Positions 7,558-16,400 of a stretch of DNA of 64,000 nucleotides are shown in pieces. The DNA is taken from positions 3,274,501 to 3,338,500 of the forward strand of contig NZ_CP110128.1 of the NCBI RefSeq assembly GCF_028471945.1. The letters run 5' to 3'. Source of the stretch: Pseudomonas sp. WJP1 (GTDB lineage: Bacteria > Pseudomonadota > Gammaproteobacteria > Pseudomonadales > Pseudomonadaceae). Below the pieces are notes generated by a model, which had not been told where the DNA came from, made no database searches, and saw nothing but the letters and a program-made list of their open reading frames with translations. Position 1 is the first letter of the stretch; every line of letters starts with the position of its first letter. The position numbers and the translations under genes are program-made.

Positions 7558-9731
7558 TGGCCATGAACAGCATCGATCCGCTATCGCGTCGAGGTTTTCT
7601 CAAAGGTAGCGCCGTACTGGGCGGCGGGCTGGTGGTGGCGTTCGTCATCCCCGGAGGCCATCGCTTTGCCCTGGGCGCGGAAAATCAGGGCGACGTGTTC
7701 GCACCCAATGCGTTCCTGCGCATCGGCAATGACAACAGCGTCATCGTGTTGCTCGGCCACTCGGAAATGGGCCAGGGCATCTGGACCGGGTTGACCATGT
7801 TGATCGCCGAAGAATTGGACGCCGACTGGTCGAAAATCCGCGTCGAGCACGCACCGGCTTCCGCCGCCGATTACGGTCTGGCCGGGTTCGGTGGCATGCA
7901 GATCACCGGCGGCTCGACCTCGACCTGGATGGAATTCGACCGCTACCGCCAGGCGGGTGCGGCGGCGCGGTTGCTGCTGGTCGAGGCCGCGGCCAAGCGC
8001 TTCAACGTCGCGCCTTCCGGGATTCGCACCGAGTCGGGCGTGGTGATTGCCGGCGACCAGCACGCCACCTACGGCGAACTGGCTGATGATGCCGGCAAGC
8101 TGCCGGTGCCGGACCCCGCGTCGATCAAGCTGAAGGACGCCAAGGACTGGAAAATCATCGGCAAACCCACCAAGCGCCTGGATACCCCGGAGAAGATCAC
8201 CGGACGCGCAAAATTCGGTATGGACGTGCAGTTCGACGGCCTGATGACCGCGATGGTCGCGCGTTCGCCGGTGTTCGGTGGCAGCGTCAAATCCTTTGAA
8301 GGCGCCGAGGCGCTGGCGATACCCGGCGTGCACAAAGTGGTGCAGGTGCCGACCGGCGTGGCGGTGATCGCCGATCATTACTGGGCGGCAAAGCTGGGGC
8401 GTGATGCGCTGCACGTCGAGTGGGACCTGGGGCCGAACGCAGGGCTCGACAGTGAAAAGTTGCTCGAGGATTTTCGCAAACTCGCGGCCACGCCCGGGCT
8501 GCCCGCCAGCCAGGCCGGGGATACCCAGGCTGCACTGGCCAAAGCGATCAAGACAGTCGATGTCGAGTACAGCGTGCCCTACCTGGCCCACGCGCCCATG
8601 GAACCGCTCAACTGCACCGTGAGTATCACCCAGGACAAATGCGAGATCTGGACCGGCACGCAGTTCCAGACCCTGGACCAGATGATCGCCGGCAAAATCA
8701 CCGGGCTCAAGCCCGAGCAGGTCGTGATCCATACCGAGTTCCTTGGCGGCGGTTTTGGCCGGCGCGCCAACCCGACCTCGGACTTTGTCGCCGAAGCGGT
8801 GCAGGTCGCCAAAGCCGCGGGCGGGCCGGTGAAAACCGTGTGGGCGCGAGAGGATGACATCCGTGGCGGCTATTATCGCTCGGCATTCCTGCATCAGGCG
8901 CGCGTCGGTCTGGGTGCGGATGGCCTGCCGCTGGCGTGGAAGCATGTGCTGGTCGGACAGTCGATCATGGCCGGCACCTCGCTCGAAGCCGCCATGGTCA
9001 AGAACGGCATCGACAAGACGTCCGTGGAGGGCGTGGCGGACAGTCCCTATCTGCAGGGGCTGGCCAATCATCAGGTGGACCTGCATTCGCCGAAGACCGG
9101 CATCAGCGTGCTGTGGCTGCGTTCGGTGGGGCATACCCACACCGCCTTCGTCATGGAATCGTTGATCGACGAACTGGCCGCCGCGACCAGCAAGGACCCG
9201 GTGGAGTATCGACGGACCTTGCTCAAGGCGCATCCGCGGCATCTAGGCGTATTGAACCTGGCGGTGGAGAAAGCCAACTGGAAGGCGCCGCTGCCGGACG
9301 GCCATGCCTTGGGCGTGGCCGTGCATGAGTCATTTGGCAGCTACGTGGCCCAGGTCGCCGAGGTCTCCCAGGACAACCTGGCGATTCGTGTGCACCGGGT
9401 GGTGTGTGCGGTGGACTGCGGGATCGCGGTCAATCCGCAGAGCATCGCGGCGCAAATGGAGTCGTGCATCGCCTTCGGCCTGGGCTTCACCTTGCACAGC
9501 AAACTGACGATCAAGGACGGCAGGGTGGTGCAGTCCAACTACCACGATTACCAGGTGCTGAGGCTCAACGAGATGCCGGTGGTCGAAGTGCATATCCTGC
9601 CCAGCACGGAAAAACCCGGCGGCATCGGCGAGGCGGGTGTGCCGCCCACAGCGCCGGCAGTGGCCAACGCGGTGTACGCCCTGACCGGGCAACGCCTGCG
9701 TGAGCTACCGTTGCAATTGTCGGGGGTGTGA
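7557..9731 (+). CDS. iorB: Molybdopterin-dependent oxidoreductase large subunit (IorB-like)
   Basis: 724-aa catalytic subunit that would hydroxylate a heterocycle or aldehyde at a molybdenum-cytosine-dinucleotide centre. The N-terminus MNSIDPLSRRGFLKGSAVLGGG is a Tat signal (SRRGFLK), so the enzyme is probably exported folded to the periplasm, as in single-chain-type IorB relatives. Conserved segments include LGHSEMGQGIWTGL, GGGFGRRANPTSDFV, and EKPGGIGEAGVPPTAPA with the base Glu. The start ATG overlaps the iorA stop; a second ATG at 7563 is possible. The frame continues far upstream but only as a shadow of iorA. The cytochrome gene follows one base after its stop. Confidence 0.87.
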   Translation: MAMNSIDPLSRRGFLKGSAVLGGGLVVAFVIPGGHRFALGAENQGDVFAPNAFLRIGNDNSVIVLLGHSEMGQGIWTGLTMLIAEELDADWSKIRVEHAPASAADYGLAGFGGMQITGGSTSTWMEFDRYRQAGAAARLLLVEAAAKRFNVAPSGIRTESGVVIAGDQHATYGELADDAGKLPVPDPASIKLKDAKDWKIIGKPTKRLDTPEKITGRAKFGMDVQFDGLMTAMVARSPVFGGSVKSFEGAEALAIPGVHKVVQVPTGVAVIADHYWAAKLGRDALHVEWDLGPNAGLDSEKLLEDFRKLAATPGLPASQAGDTQAALAKAIKTVDVEYSVPYLAHAPMEPLNCTVSITQDKCEIWTGTQFQTLDQMIAGKITGLKPEQVVIHTEFLGGGFGRRANPTSDFVAEAVQVAKAAGGPVKTVWAREDDIRGGYYRSAFLHQARVGLGADGLPLAWKHVLVGQSIMAGTSLEAAMVKNGIDKTSVEGVADSPYLQGLANHQVDLHSPKTGISVLWLRSVGHTHTAFVMESLIDELAAATSKDPVEYRRTLLKAHPRHLGVLNLAVEKANWKAPLPDGHALGVAVHESFGSYVAQVAEVSQDNLAIRVHRVVCAVDCGIAVNPQSIAAQMESCIAFGLGFTLHSKLTIKDGRVVQSNYHDYQVLRLNEMPVVEVHILPSTEKPGGIGEAGVPPTAPAVANAVYALTGQRLRELPLQLSGV

Positions 9732-9732
9732 G

Positions 9733-10314
9733 ATGAAAAGACACCACTGGTTGCTCGGTTCGGTGCTGCTGATTTGCCTGTTTATCTATGCCACGGAGCT
9801 GTTCGCCGATGACAAGGAGGCGGTGAAGGCCTTCGACACGGTTCGCCAGGTGTTCCAGAGCCCGCGCTGCCAGAACTGCCATATTCCCGGCGATGCGCCC
9901 TTGCAGTTCGATGCGGGAACGCCCCATGCGATGAATGTCGTGCGCGGCATGGACGGCAAGGGAGCGGCGGGCTTGCCCTGCGCCAGTTGCCATGCCGAGG
10001 CCAATCCGCCGGCCAGTTACGGCCCGAAAGCGCCACCCGGCGCGCCGCATTGGAGCTTGCCGCCGGCGGCGCACAAAATGGCCTGGATCGGTCTGCCACC
10101 CGACCAGCTGTGCAGCATGATCAAGGACCGCGCGAGCAACGGTGACCGCGATTTCGCGGCGCTGATCAAGCACGTCAGCGAAGACAAACTGGTGCTATGG
10201 GGCTGGAATCCAGGCGGTGATCGCGCGCCAGTGCCGGTGCCGCACGATATTTTTGTCACGCAGTTCAAGCGCTGGGCGGACGCCGGCGGGCCGTGTCCGG
10301 TAGTGGGTAGCTGA
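9733..10314 (+). CDS. Di-haem c-type cytochrome partner of the Ior enzyme
   Basis: 193-aa exported protein. A signal segment (HHWLLGSVLLICLFIYATELFA) is followed by two haem c attachment motifs, CQNCH near residue 47 and CASCH near residue 86, so it should carry two c-type haems in the periplasm. The ATG at 9733 is one base after the iorB stop, giving a tight three-gene operon. The likely role is electron acceptor for the Tat-exported molybdenum hydroxylase, feeding the respiratory chain. Similar proteins are sometimes annotated simply as an isoquinoline 1-oxidoreductase subunit. The role is inferred from context and haem motifs. Confidence 0.75.
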   Translation: MKRHHWLLGSVLLICLFIYATELFADDKEAVKAFDTVRQVFQSPRCQNCHIPGDAPLQFDAGTPHAMNVVRGMDGKGAAGLPCASCHAEANPPASYGPKAPPGAPHWSLPPAAHKMAWIGLPPDQLCSMIKDRASNGDRDFAALIKHVSEDKLVLWGWNPGGDRAPVPVPHDIFVTQFKRWADAGGPCPVVGS

Positions 10315-10388
10315 CCAACGGCGAGTCGACATGGAGTCAAACCCGGTATCGAGGACTCTAAACAACATACCCACCCATGGAGTATGTG

Positions 10389-10961
10389 ATGCTGATCTCA
10401 GGCAAACCGCACAAATCTTGTGAACGTGCAGGGACGCCACAGCAGGAGCGTGAGCTACTGCGCGATCTGGCCCGCAAGGCAGAGCAAGAGCTGATCGGGG
10501 TGCAGATGGCGAGCATGGACGAGTTGACACTGCTGCCCAACCGGCACGGTTTCCTGGCCCTGGCTCAATTGGGCCTGGACGCCTGCCAGCAACTGGGCCG
10601 ACCGGCGACGCTACTGTTCTTCAATCTCGACGAGTTCAAGCGCATCAACTACCTGTTTGGTCGCACCGAAGGCGACAAGGCGCTGAAAATCTTTGCCGAT
10701 GTACTGCGCATCGGCTTTCGTGAGAGCGACGTGATCGGGCGGCTGGAGGGCTCCACGTTTGTGGCCTTGCTCACCGGTTCTGCAGGCGTGGATATCGCGG
10801 CGATCAAGGCGCGGCTCGAAGAAATGCTCGATGAGCGCATGGCCACGGCGCATCGCGGGTATGAGATTCGTTTCAGTATCGGGCAGATCGAGCATGACCC
10901 GGCGGTTAATGGTTCGGTTGAAGAGCTGTTGGTTGAGGCTGAAAAAGCGTTGGGCCGGTAG
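10389..10961 (+). CDS. Degenerate GGDEF-domain protein
   Basis: 190-aa cytosolic protein. Residues from about 35 onward follow the GGDEF fold closely: MDELTLLPNRHGFLALAQLG, LLFFNLDEFKRINYLFGRTEGDKAL, then IGRLEGSTFVALLTG and IRFSIGQIEHD. At the place of the GG[DE]EF signature it reads LEGSTF, and the usual upstream Gly-Asp motif is altered, so diguanylate cyclase activity is unlikely. It may be a c-di-GMP- or GTP-binding or protein-interaction module. ATG 10389 is chosen because GGAG lies six bases before it; ATG 10377 is in the same frame. It stands alone, with a REP pair after it. Confidence 0.8.
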   Translation: MLISGKPHKSCERAGTPQQERELLRDLARKAEQELIGVQMASMDELTLLPNRHGFLALAQLGLDACQQLGRPATLLFFNLDEFKRINYLFGRTEGDKALKIFADVLRIGFRESDVIGRLEGSTFVALLTGSAGVDIAAIKARLEEMLDERMATAHRGYEIRFSIGQIEHDPAVNGSVEELLVEAEKALGR

Positions 10962-10984
10962 CAGTGTGGTGCATCAACTGACCC

Positions 10985-11076
10985 TATCGCGGGCAAGCCC
11001 GCTCCCACAGGTATTCTGGTGCATACAAAAAATGTGTACGACAGCGATCACTGTGGGAGCGGGCTTGCCCGCGATG
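10985..11076. repeat. REP pair (CGGGCTTGCCCGCG type)
   Basis: Inverted pair, ATCGCGGGCAAGCCCGCTCC at 10985 onward and GGGAGCGGGCTTGCCCGCGA ending at 11076, in the convergent gap between the GGDEF-like gene and a VOC gene. Confidence 0.85.
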
Positions 11077-11101
11077 GAGTCCTGACAGGCGATGTATCTC
11101 T

Positions 11102-11527
11102 TCACTTGGCAAACAACTGCCCAATATCCCTGAACGCCTTGAACTCCAGCGCATTCCCACACGGATCGAACAAGAACATCGTCGCCTGTTCACCCACCAG
11201 CCCCTGAAAACGAATCCCCGGCTCGATCACAAAACGCGTCTCCAATGCCTTCAGTCGCTCGGCCAGCGCCTCCCACTCCGCCATCCCCAGCACCACGCCG
11301 AAATGCGGCACCGGCACGTCGTGGCCGTCGACGGCGTTGGTGTGGGCGGCTTCTTGCGAGGCGTTTTTCGGTGCCAGGTGGATCACCAGTTGATGGCCGA
11401 AAAAGTTGAAATCGACCCAATGGTCGCTGGAACGACCTTCTTCCAGGCCAAACACGTTGCCGTAGAAGTGCCGCGCGGCGGCCAGGTCATACACTGGAAT
11501 GGCCAGGTGAAAGGGCGAGAGTTGCAT
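11102..11527 (-). CDS. VOC-family (glyoxalase-like) protein
   Basis: 141-aa single-subunit vicinal oxygen chelate protein. [40 protein letters not shown] and [12 protein letters not shown] form the first half, and [20 protein letters not shown] followed by [18 protein letters not shown] the second, with metal-ligand candidates His8 and the Glu of LEFK. Pseudomonad homologues are dioxygenase- or glyoxalase-like with no assigned substrate. It is divergent from the LysR gene starting at 11641, which may regulate it. Confidence 0.85.
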   Translation of the reverse strand: MQLSPFHLAIPVYDLAAARHFYGNVFGLEEGRSSDHWVDFNFFGHQLVIHLAPKNASQEAAHTNAVDGHDVPVPHFGVVLGMAEWEALAERLKALETRFVIEPGIRFQGLVGEQATMFLFDPCGNALEFKAFRDIGQLFAK

Positions 11528-11640
11528 CAGGTTTGCCTCGATTGTGGAGAGTTGAAGCTGAGTTTAGCCCTGTGCTTTTTGATTGAAAGACGATAGTTTT
11601 TGCGTCGAGCTCAAAATTTTTCGATCAATCGGTGGCCGCC

Positions 11641-12495
11641 ATGCTTCGGGAACTGAAAACATTCATCATGGTGGCGCGCTACGGCACGTTCGCCGCCGCA
11701 GGCATGCACATCGGCCTGACGCAGTCGGCGGTCAGTGCGCAAATTCGCAACCTGGAACAGGCCCTCGGTATTCGCTTGTTCGATCGCACCGGGCGTCAGG
11801 CCTTGCTCAATGCGGCGGGGCAGCGTGCGTTGCCGATGGCCAGGGAAATGCTGGAGATCTTCAATCGAATGGCGGTCAGTGATGACGTCAGCGAGTACCG
11901 GGGCGAGTTGAAGATAGGCGCGGTGGCCACGGTGCAGACCGGATTGCTGCCCCAGGCGCTATTGCGATTGCGCCAACAGGCGCCGTACCTGGAGCCGAAA
12001 CTGGTGCCGGGCGTGTCCCTCAACCTGCTCAGCCAGGTGGACACGGGCGAAGTGGACCTGGCGATCCTGATCAAGCCGCCATTCGAGTTGCCCAAAGAGC
12101 TGTCAGCGCAAGTAATCCGCCGCGAACCCTTCGTGCTGATCGTGCCGACGAACCTTGAAGGCGACGAGCCGCTCAAGTTGCTCGCCGAACATCCCCATGT
12201 GCGCTATGACCGCAACTCGTTCGGCGGGCGCCTGGTCACGCGGTTCCTGCGCGAACGGCAGATCGATGTGCAGGTCGCCCTGGAACTGGATGAACTGGAA
12301 GCCATTGTGAAAATGGTCGAATGCGGGTTGGGGGTTTCGCTGCTGCCGGAGGCGGGCCTGTGGCTGGAGCATGGGGCGAAGGTCAGGGTGATTCGGTTGG
12401 GTGAGCTGACCTTCTACCGCGAAATCGTCTTGTTGCAGCGGTATAGCCAGCGACAGCAGCCGATTCAACAGTTGTTTTCCCGATGTTTATTATGA
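11641..12495 (+). CDS. LysR-family transcriptional regulator
   Basis: 284-aa regulator with the N-terminal winged helix (ARYGTFAAAGMHIGLTQSAVSAQIRNLEQALGIRLFDR) and a type 2 periplasmic-binding-like effector domain (GELKIGAVATVQTGLLPQAL; CGLGVSLLPE). ATG 11641 (MLRELKTF) is preferred to the GTG at 11632. It is divergent from the VOC gene. The 3' end is unusual: its stop codon overlaps the first base of a 26-bp copy of the fabI 3' end, so this gene marks the left border of the accessory island. Confidence 0.88.
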   Translation: MLRELKTFIMVARYGTFAAAGMHIGLTQSAVSAQIRNLEQALGIRLFDRTGRQALLNAAGQRALPMAREMLEIFNRMAVSDDVSEYRGELKIGAVATVQTGLLPQALLRLRQQAPYLEPKLVPGVSLNLLSQVDTGEVDLAILIKPPFELPKELSAQVIRREPFVLIVPTNLEGDEPLKLLAEHPHVRYDRNSFGGRLVTRFLRERQIDVQVALELDELEAIVKMVECGLGVSLLPEAGLWLEHGAKVRVIRLGELTFYREIVLLQRYSQRQQPIQQLFSRCLL

Positions 12496-12519
12496 AGATC
12501 ACTCTTCGATGTTGCCCAT
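12494..12519. repeat. 26-bp direct repeat of the fabI 3' end (left border)
   Basis: Identical over 26 bases to 18497-18522, which spans the stop codon and last six codons of fabI plus five bases beyond. Both copies have the same orientation and flank the 6-kb island. This is what one expects from site-specific insertion or homologous exchange at the end of fabI. Confidence 0.75.
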
Positions 12520-12535
12520 GGTATGACTCACCCAT

Positions 12536-12570
12536 ATAGGTAACAAAAAAGTTCAAGCACATAGGTAACA
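12536..12570. repeat. Paired ATAGGTAACA direct repeats (possible IS end remnant)
   Basis: ATAGGTAACA occurs at 12536-12545 and again at 12561-12570, a 25-base period. On the opposite strand this reads TGTTACCTAT twice, which resembles the iterated termini of some insertion sequences (IS481-like, from memory). No transposase is next to it. Confidence 0.35.
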
Positions 12571-12721
12571 GTTTTTAACTGGCCTAGGCTTGGGTTTTCT
12601 CTTGATGTTACCGGTTTGTGGGGGTGAATGAATTGTCACGAATTGAAGAGTGAGTCGTGATCTCATGTCTGCTAAATATAAAAAATACTAAAGCAGAATT
12701 GAATTTCATGAGGGTTGTATT

Positions 12722-13387
12722 TTGAACAGTGCTATTTCCGAGTTCTATTTCAAACGGCCAGAAAAGCGCCTGGGGGATATTGATCATTTAATGGGTTACC
12801 TTGAACAGCTCATAAACGGCACTTTGCTTGTTCATGGCTATTCTTCGTCGGCGGCAACACATTTATTTTACTCGCCGCCGACCCACTCCGCACTGGGCGA
12901 TGTTTGCGCCGAGGCGTTTGCGGTTCTGAAAAAACTTGACGCAGATGAAGAGTTTCAGCAGTACTTGCAAGATAAGAAAAACGGAACCATCCGCCCCAGC
13001 GAAACGGATTGGTTCTGGCATCATGTTATCGTGCCCTTGTTGAGCAGCCCCAAGGTAGAGACGCCTTTGCCTGCCCTGGTACTCACCGTCGATAACATAA
13101 AGTTACTGCTGGATGATATCCCGGTTTACTGGCAGCACGATATTGCGGTGCTTCTGGACGTCCATCGCATCATTGGCGACGGCATCAGAAGCGATGGTAC
13201 GATTCGGCTCGACCTTGTCTTGAAATATTACTTGATTACGCCATCGTCGCCGCAGACGGCCGTTCAATGGACGGCCGCGCTGGATCGTCTGAAGGAGCTT
13301 CGCGCCGCTTTCGTACTGGGGCATGACGGTCAATTCAGTGATCTTGATCCGATCATGGATGAATACGACGATAAGTGCATACTTTAG
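12722..13387 (+). CDS. Hypothetical protein upstream of the SET-domain gene
   Basis: 221-aa soluble, acidic protein that I do not recognise. It has no signal peptide, membrane helix or Cys motif. The N-terminal part contains RLGDIDHLMGYLEQLINGTLLVHGYSSS and the C-terminus is helical with an acidic end (SDLDPIMDEYDDKCIL). The start is TTG at 12722 with AGGG seven bases before it; no better in-frame start exists. Base composition is more AT-rich than the surrounding core genes. It lies 48 bases before the large SET gene and probably shares its transcript, so it could be a chaperone or accessory factor, but nothing in the sequence proves this. Confidence 0.6.
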   Translation: MNSAISEFYFKRPEKRLGDIDHLMGYLEQLINGTLLVHGYSSSAATHLFYSPPTHSALGDVCAEAFAVLKKLDADEEFQQYLQDKKNGTIRPSETDWFWHHVIVPLLSSPKVETPLPALVLTVDNIKLLLDDIPVYWQHDIAVLLDVHRIIGDGIRSDGTIRLDLVLKYYLITPSSPQTAVQWTAALDRLKELRAAFVLGHDGQFSDLDPIMDEYDDKCIL

Positions 13388-13435
13388 GTTATTCATCAAG
13401 TTCGAGCGGAGCATGCAACATCGCTGATCAATTAC

Positions 13436-16400
13436 TTGACCCAGCATTTTTTTACAGTCGAGTTGGAACAAAAAATTTTCCATACACCTACGGTTGTTCT
13501 TGAACAATTGATGAACTCGGACAACAGCCTTGCCTTGGGCCGCAGGCTCGTCAAGGCACTGGACTGGTATGGCAGCAAGGAAGGAGAAACCTGCCCGCAA
13601 CCGGTATTGGCGAAACTGGTGTGGCGCGCACTTTGGCTGAGCATCGCGGCGCCGCCGACTCGCCCGGAATGTTTATATTCACACTATGATATGGAGCAGT
13701 TCACTGGTCAGGGAGTCAACTACTCTTTCATCCGCAATGACATCGTAAAGGATCTGATGCGCCTCCTGGACACTTTCGAGCCTGTCGCGCGTCTGGTGAT
13801 GCGCGTCATCGAAGCGAATACCTCTTCCGAGCTTTGGGTCCGTGATATTCCGGATGACTTGATCTATACCGGCTCCAGTGCGTGGGTCAATTTCAGAAGC
13901 GGTTTCCTGTTGGCGGAGGCGATGGCTTGCGGTTCGTCAAAACACATGACTTTCGAGCATTTGCTCAACCTGCCGACCGAACATTATCGTGCGACTTCAC
14001 CTGAACACCAATCGCTGGTTGCCTCATCCAGACTGGCTCCGGCAGTGCAATGGGCGGTCAGCAACGGGGTGCTGGCAATCAAGCATCAGGGTTACTCGGC
14101 CGAAGAAATCGAGCGAGCAGTAACGGTTCTGGAGGAGCATGAGCGCGACATGAACGAGGCGATCCAGAACCTTGTCCTGAAGCCGCCCAGCCGGTGGCGT
14201 TTCTCTTCGGATGAGGCGTTTGTAGAGGCGTTCCATTCGTCCCTCGAAACGCCGAAGGCCGGCTATAAAACCTTGATCAAGGGGCTTCTCACCCAGCTTC
14301 CATCTTTCTATCGGCACAGCATCGTCAATGGTGAAGTCAAGGTGTACTCCTTGAGAGAGCCTCTTCCTCAAACGCAAATCCAACACGAAACCAAGAGCAA
14401 CACTGATGCCGTCCGGGGGCGGGCAGGTTTCATCATTGAAACTGTTTTCCGTAATCATAAATACTACATGGAGGTGTTCCCGGGAGCTGGGGTGGCCCGT
14501 GCCCGCGAAGACATCCGTGACTTGCTCGTTGGTGGCTCAATAGAAGCGCGGTCAACCGGCAGTAGCTCGCGCCCCAGCAAAGCTACGTTCAGGTTTGGAA
14601 CCGAACTGGGTTTCGACTGGACGGCCTATAAAGATGGGAGCAAACCCTCAGAGGGTCGCCTTCTGATCGCTGAGCAGGTCGGCCGGACGTTTCCCCCCAT
14701 CACAGCCACTCCCAGCGAAGAGTCCTTTGGTCCCAAGCTGCTCAATTCCCAGCGCAGTGAGGACTTGGCAGACATGGTCTCGAGGGAACTGTTCTACTGT
14801 GACGACGTGGCGCTTCTGGAGCAAACCAGAAAAGACACTCGAGAATCTGACCTTGTACAAACGTTGCTGGAAGAAGGCTCTTTCTGGGGGAAAATGGTGG
14901 TGCCTGTCTGGGGGGCGATAGACGACCTGTCATCGGGCGACCCTCAGAGCATTGAACGGGGTGGCCTGGCCCTGTTTACCGATATCGTATCGTTTGGTGT
15001 GCCAGTCGGAAAATACGTCTCCGGTTTAGCTCGCCTGGCAGTCCAGGGCGGGAAAGCGGGTATTCGTGTTGCGCTGCCTCGATTCACTGTACTGACCAGG
15101 CAGCTGGCGATCTCCACCCTGCAGGAATTCAATCCGCTGGCCGGCCCGCTGACATTGCTCATGCTGGGCGGTAGCGTCTCGCTCAAATTAGCTGGCGCAG
15201 GGGCGAGGCAAATCAATAGAGGCATCACTCAACTCAGTAAATTATCGATGAACATCGTTTCCCCCGTCGCTCATCATCTGCTTTCAGTGAATCCAGCGAC
15301 CTGGAAACCGCTGCGAACCGGTGACCTGCTGAGCAAAGTCGACGGTATCGATAATGTCCCGATGCGCAACAGCGGCAGCCTGGCGTCAGACGATTATCGG
15401 CTGATCGATTCATCCTCCCAGCACATTTTCGGACCGAGTTACCGGGCGCCGAGAACAGCCATCAGCAACCTGGCCTACCGTCATTATGCCGCGCCGGCAG
15501 TCTGCATTGCGGGGCTCAGCCCCAATGGCAAAGGGATTTATCGAAGCGTCGATGGCCAGCGACACTACATCTGCAACATAGATGAAGGCGGAAATATCGC
15601 GGTCTATCAAATCCGAAATGACTTCGATCTCAATGCCGATCTGGTTTCCGTCAACATCGTCAATTACAAAACCAACCGGCAAACCGAGTTACGGGTATGG
15701 TCAGCGGACTCTGGTCAGTGGCAGAAGATCGGGTTGAGTGGAGGAGCGCCTGGTGACTATGACTTGATCACCCACAAACACCTGGTGAAATGGCAGCAAC
15801 TAAATAATTCACTCGAAGAGTCAGCCGTGCGCGAATTCGCCGCCAAATACCGACTCGACCCCCGGGAGTTCAGACAGTATGCGCAGTTGAGCCTCGGACT
15901 CACGAGTGACGGGCAACAAATGCTCCAAAGAGCAAGGAGCGTTCACACAGCGGTCACTGACAGGCATTTGCGGCACTGGCAAGCTCAATCTCAACGGGGA
16001 CGTGATCAATTGACACAAGAGGGATTTGCCAACAGGCATAACCTCAATCTTGCATCATTCATGGAGCACATCGACCAGTACGGCAAGCTTAAAGTCGCTG
16101 GAAAGGTGCTGATGAAACACGCTAAGGGTGAGGAGTTTACCACTATCACCTATGAACATCTGGGCGCTTGGCAGGCCCTATACAAGTCACGAGACAATAA
16201 GCTGACTGCCGTTGATTTTGCTGAGCAAAATAATCTGAATCCAATGCGTTGGGAAACTTACGTGGGCGAAACAGGTGATCTTACAAAATCCGGAAAAGAG
16301 CTACTTATCTTTGGTGAGCCCATTCCCAGGCCGCCCTTCGCACGTAAAAGTCTGGGCACTAAACGTCCGGCAGAAGAGAGTGCGCCCGGAAGTAGCAAGC

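Noticed and set aside
7581..9242. 553-codon minus-strand frame under iorB
   Set aside because: Antisense shadow of iorB with no recognisable domain.
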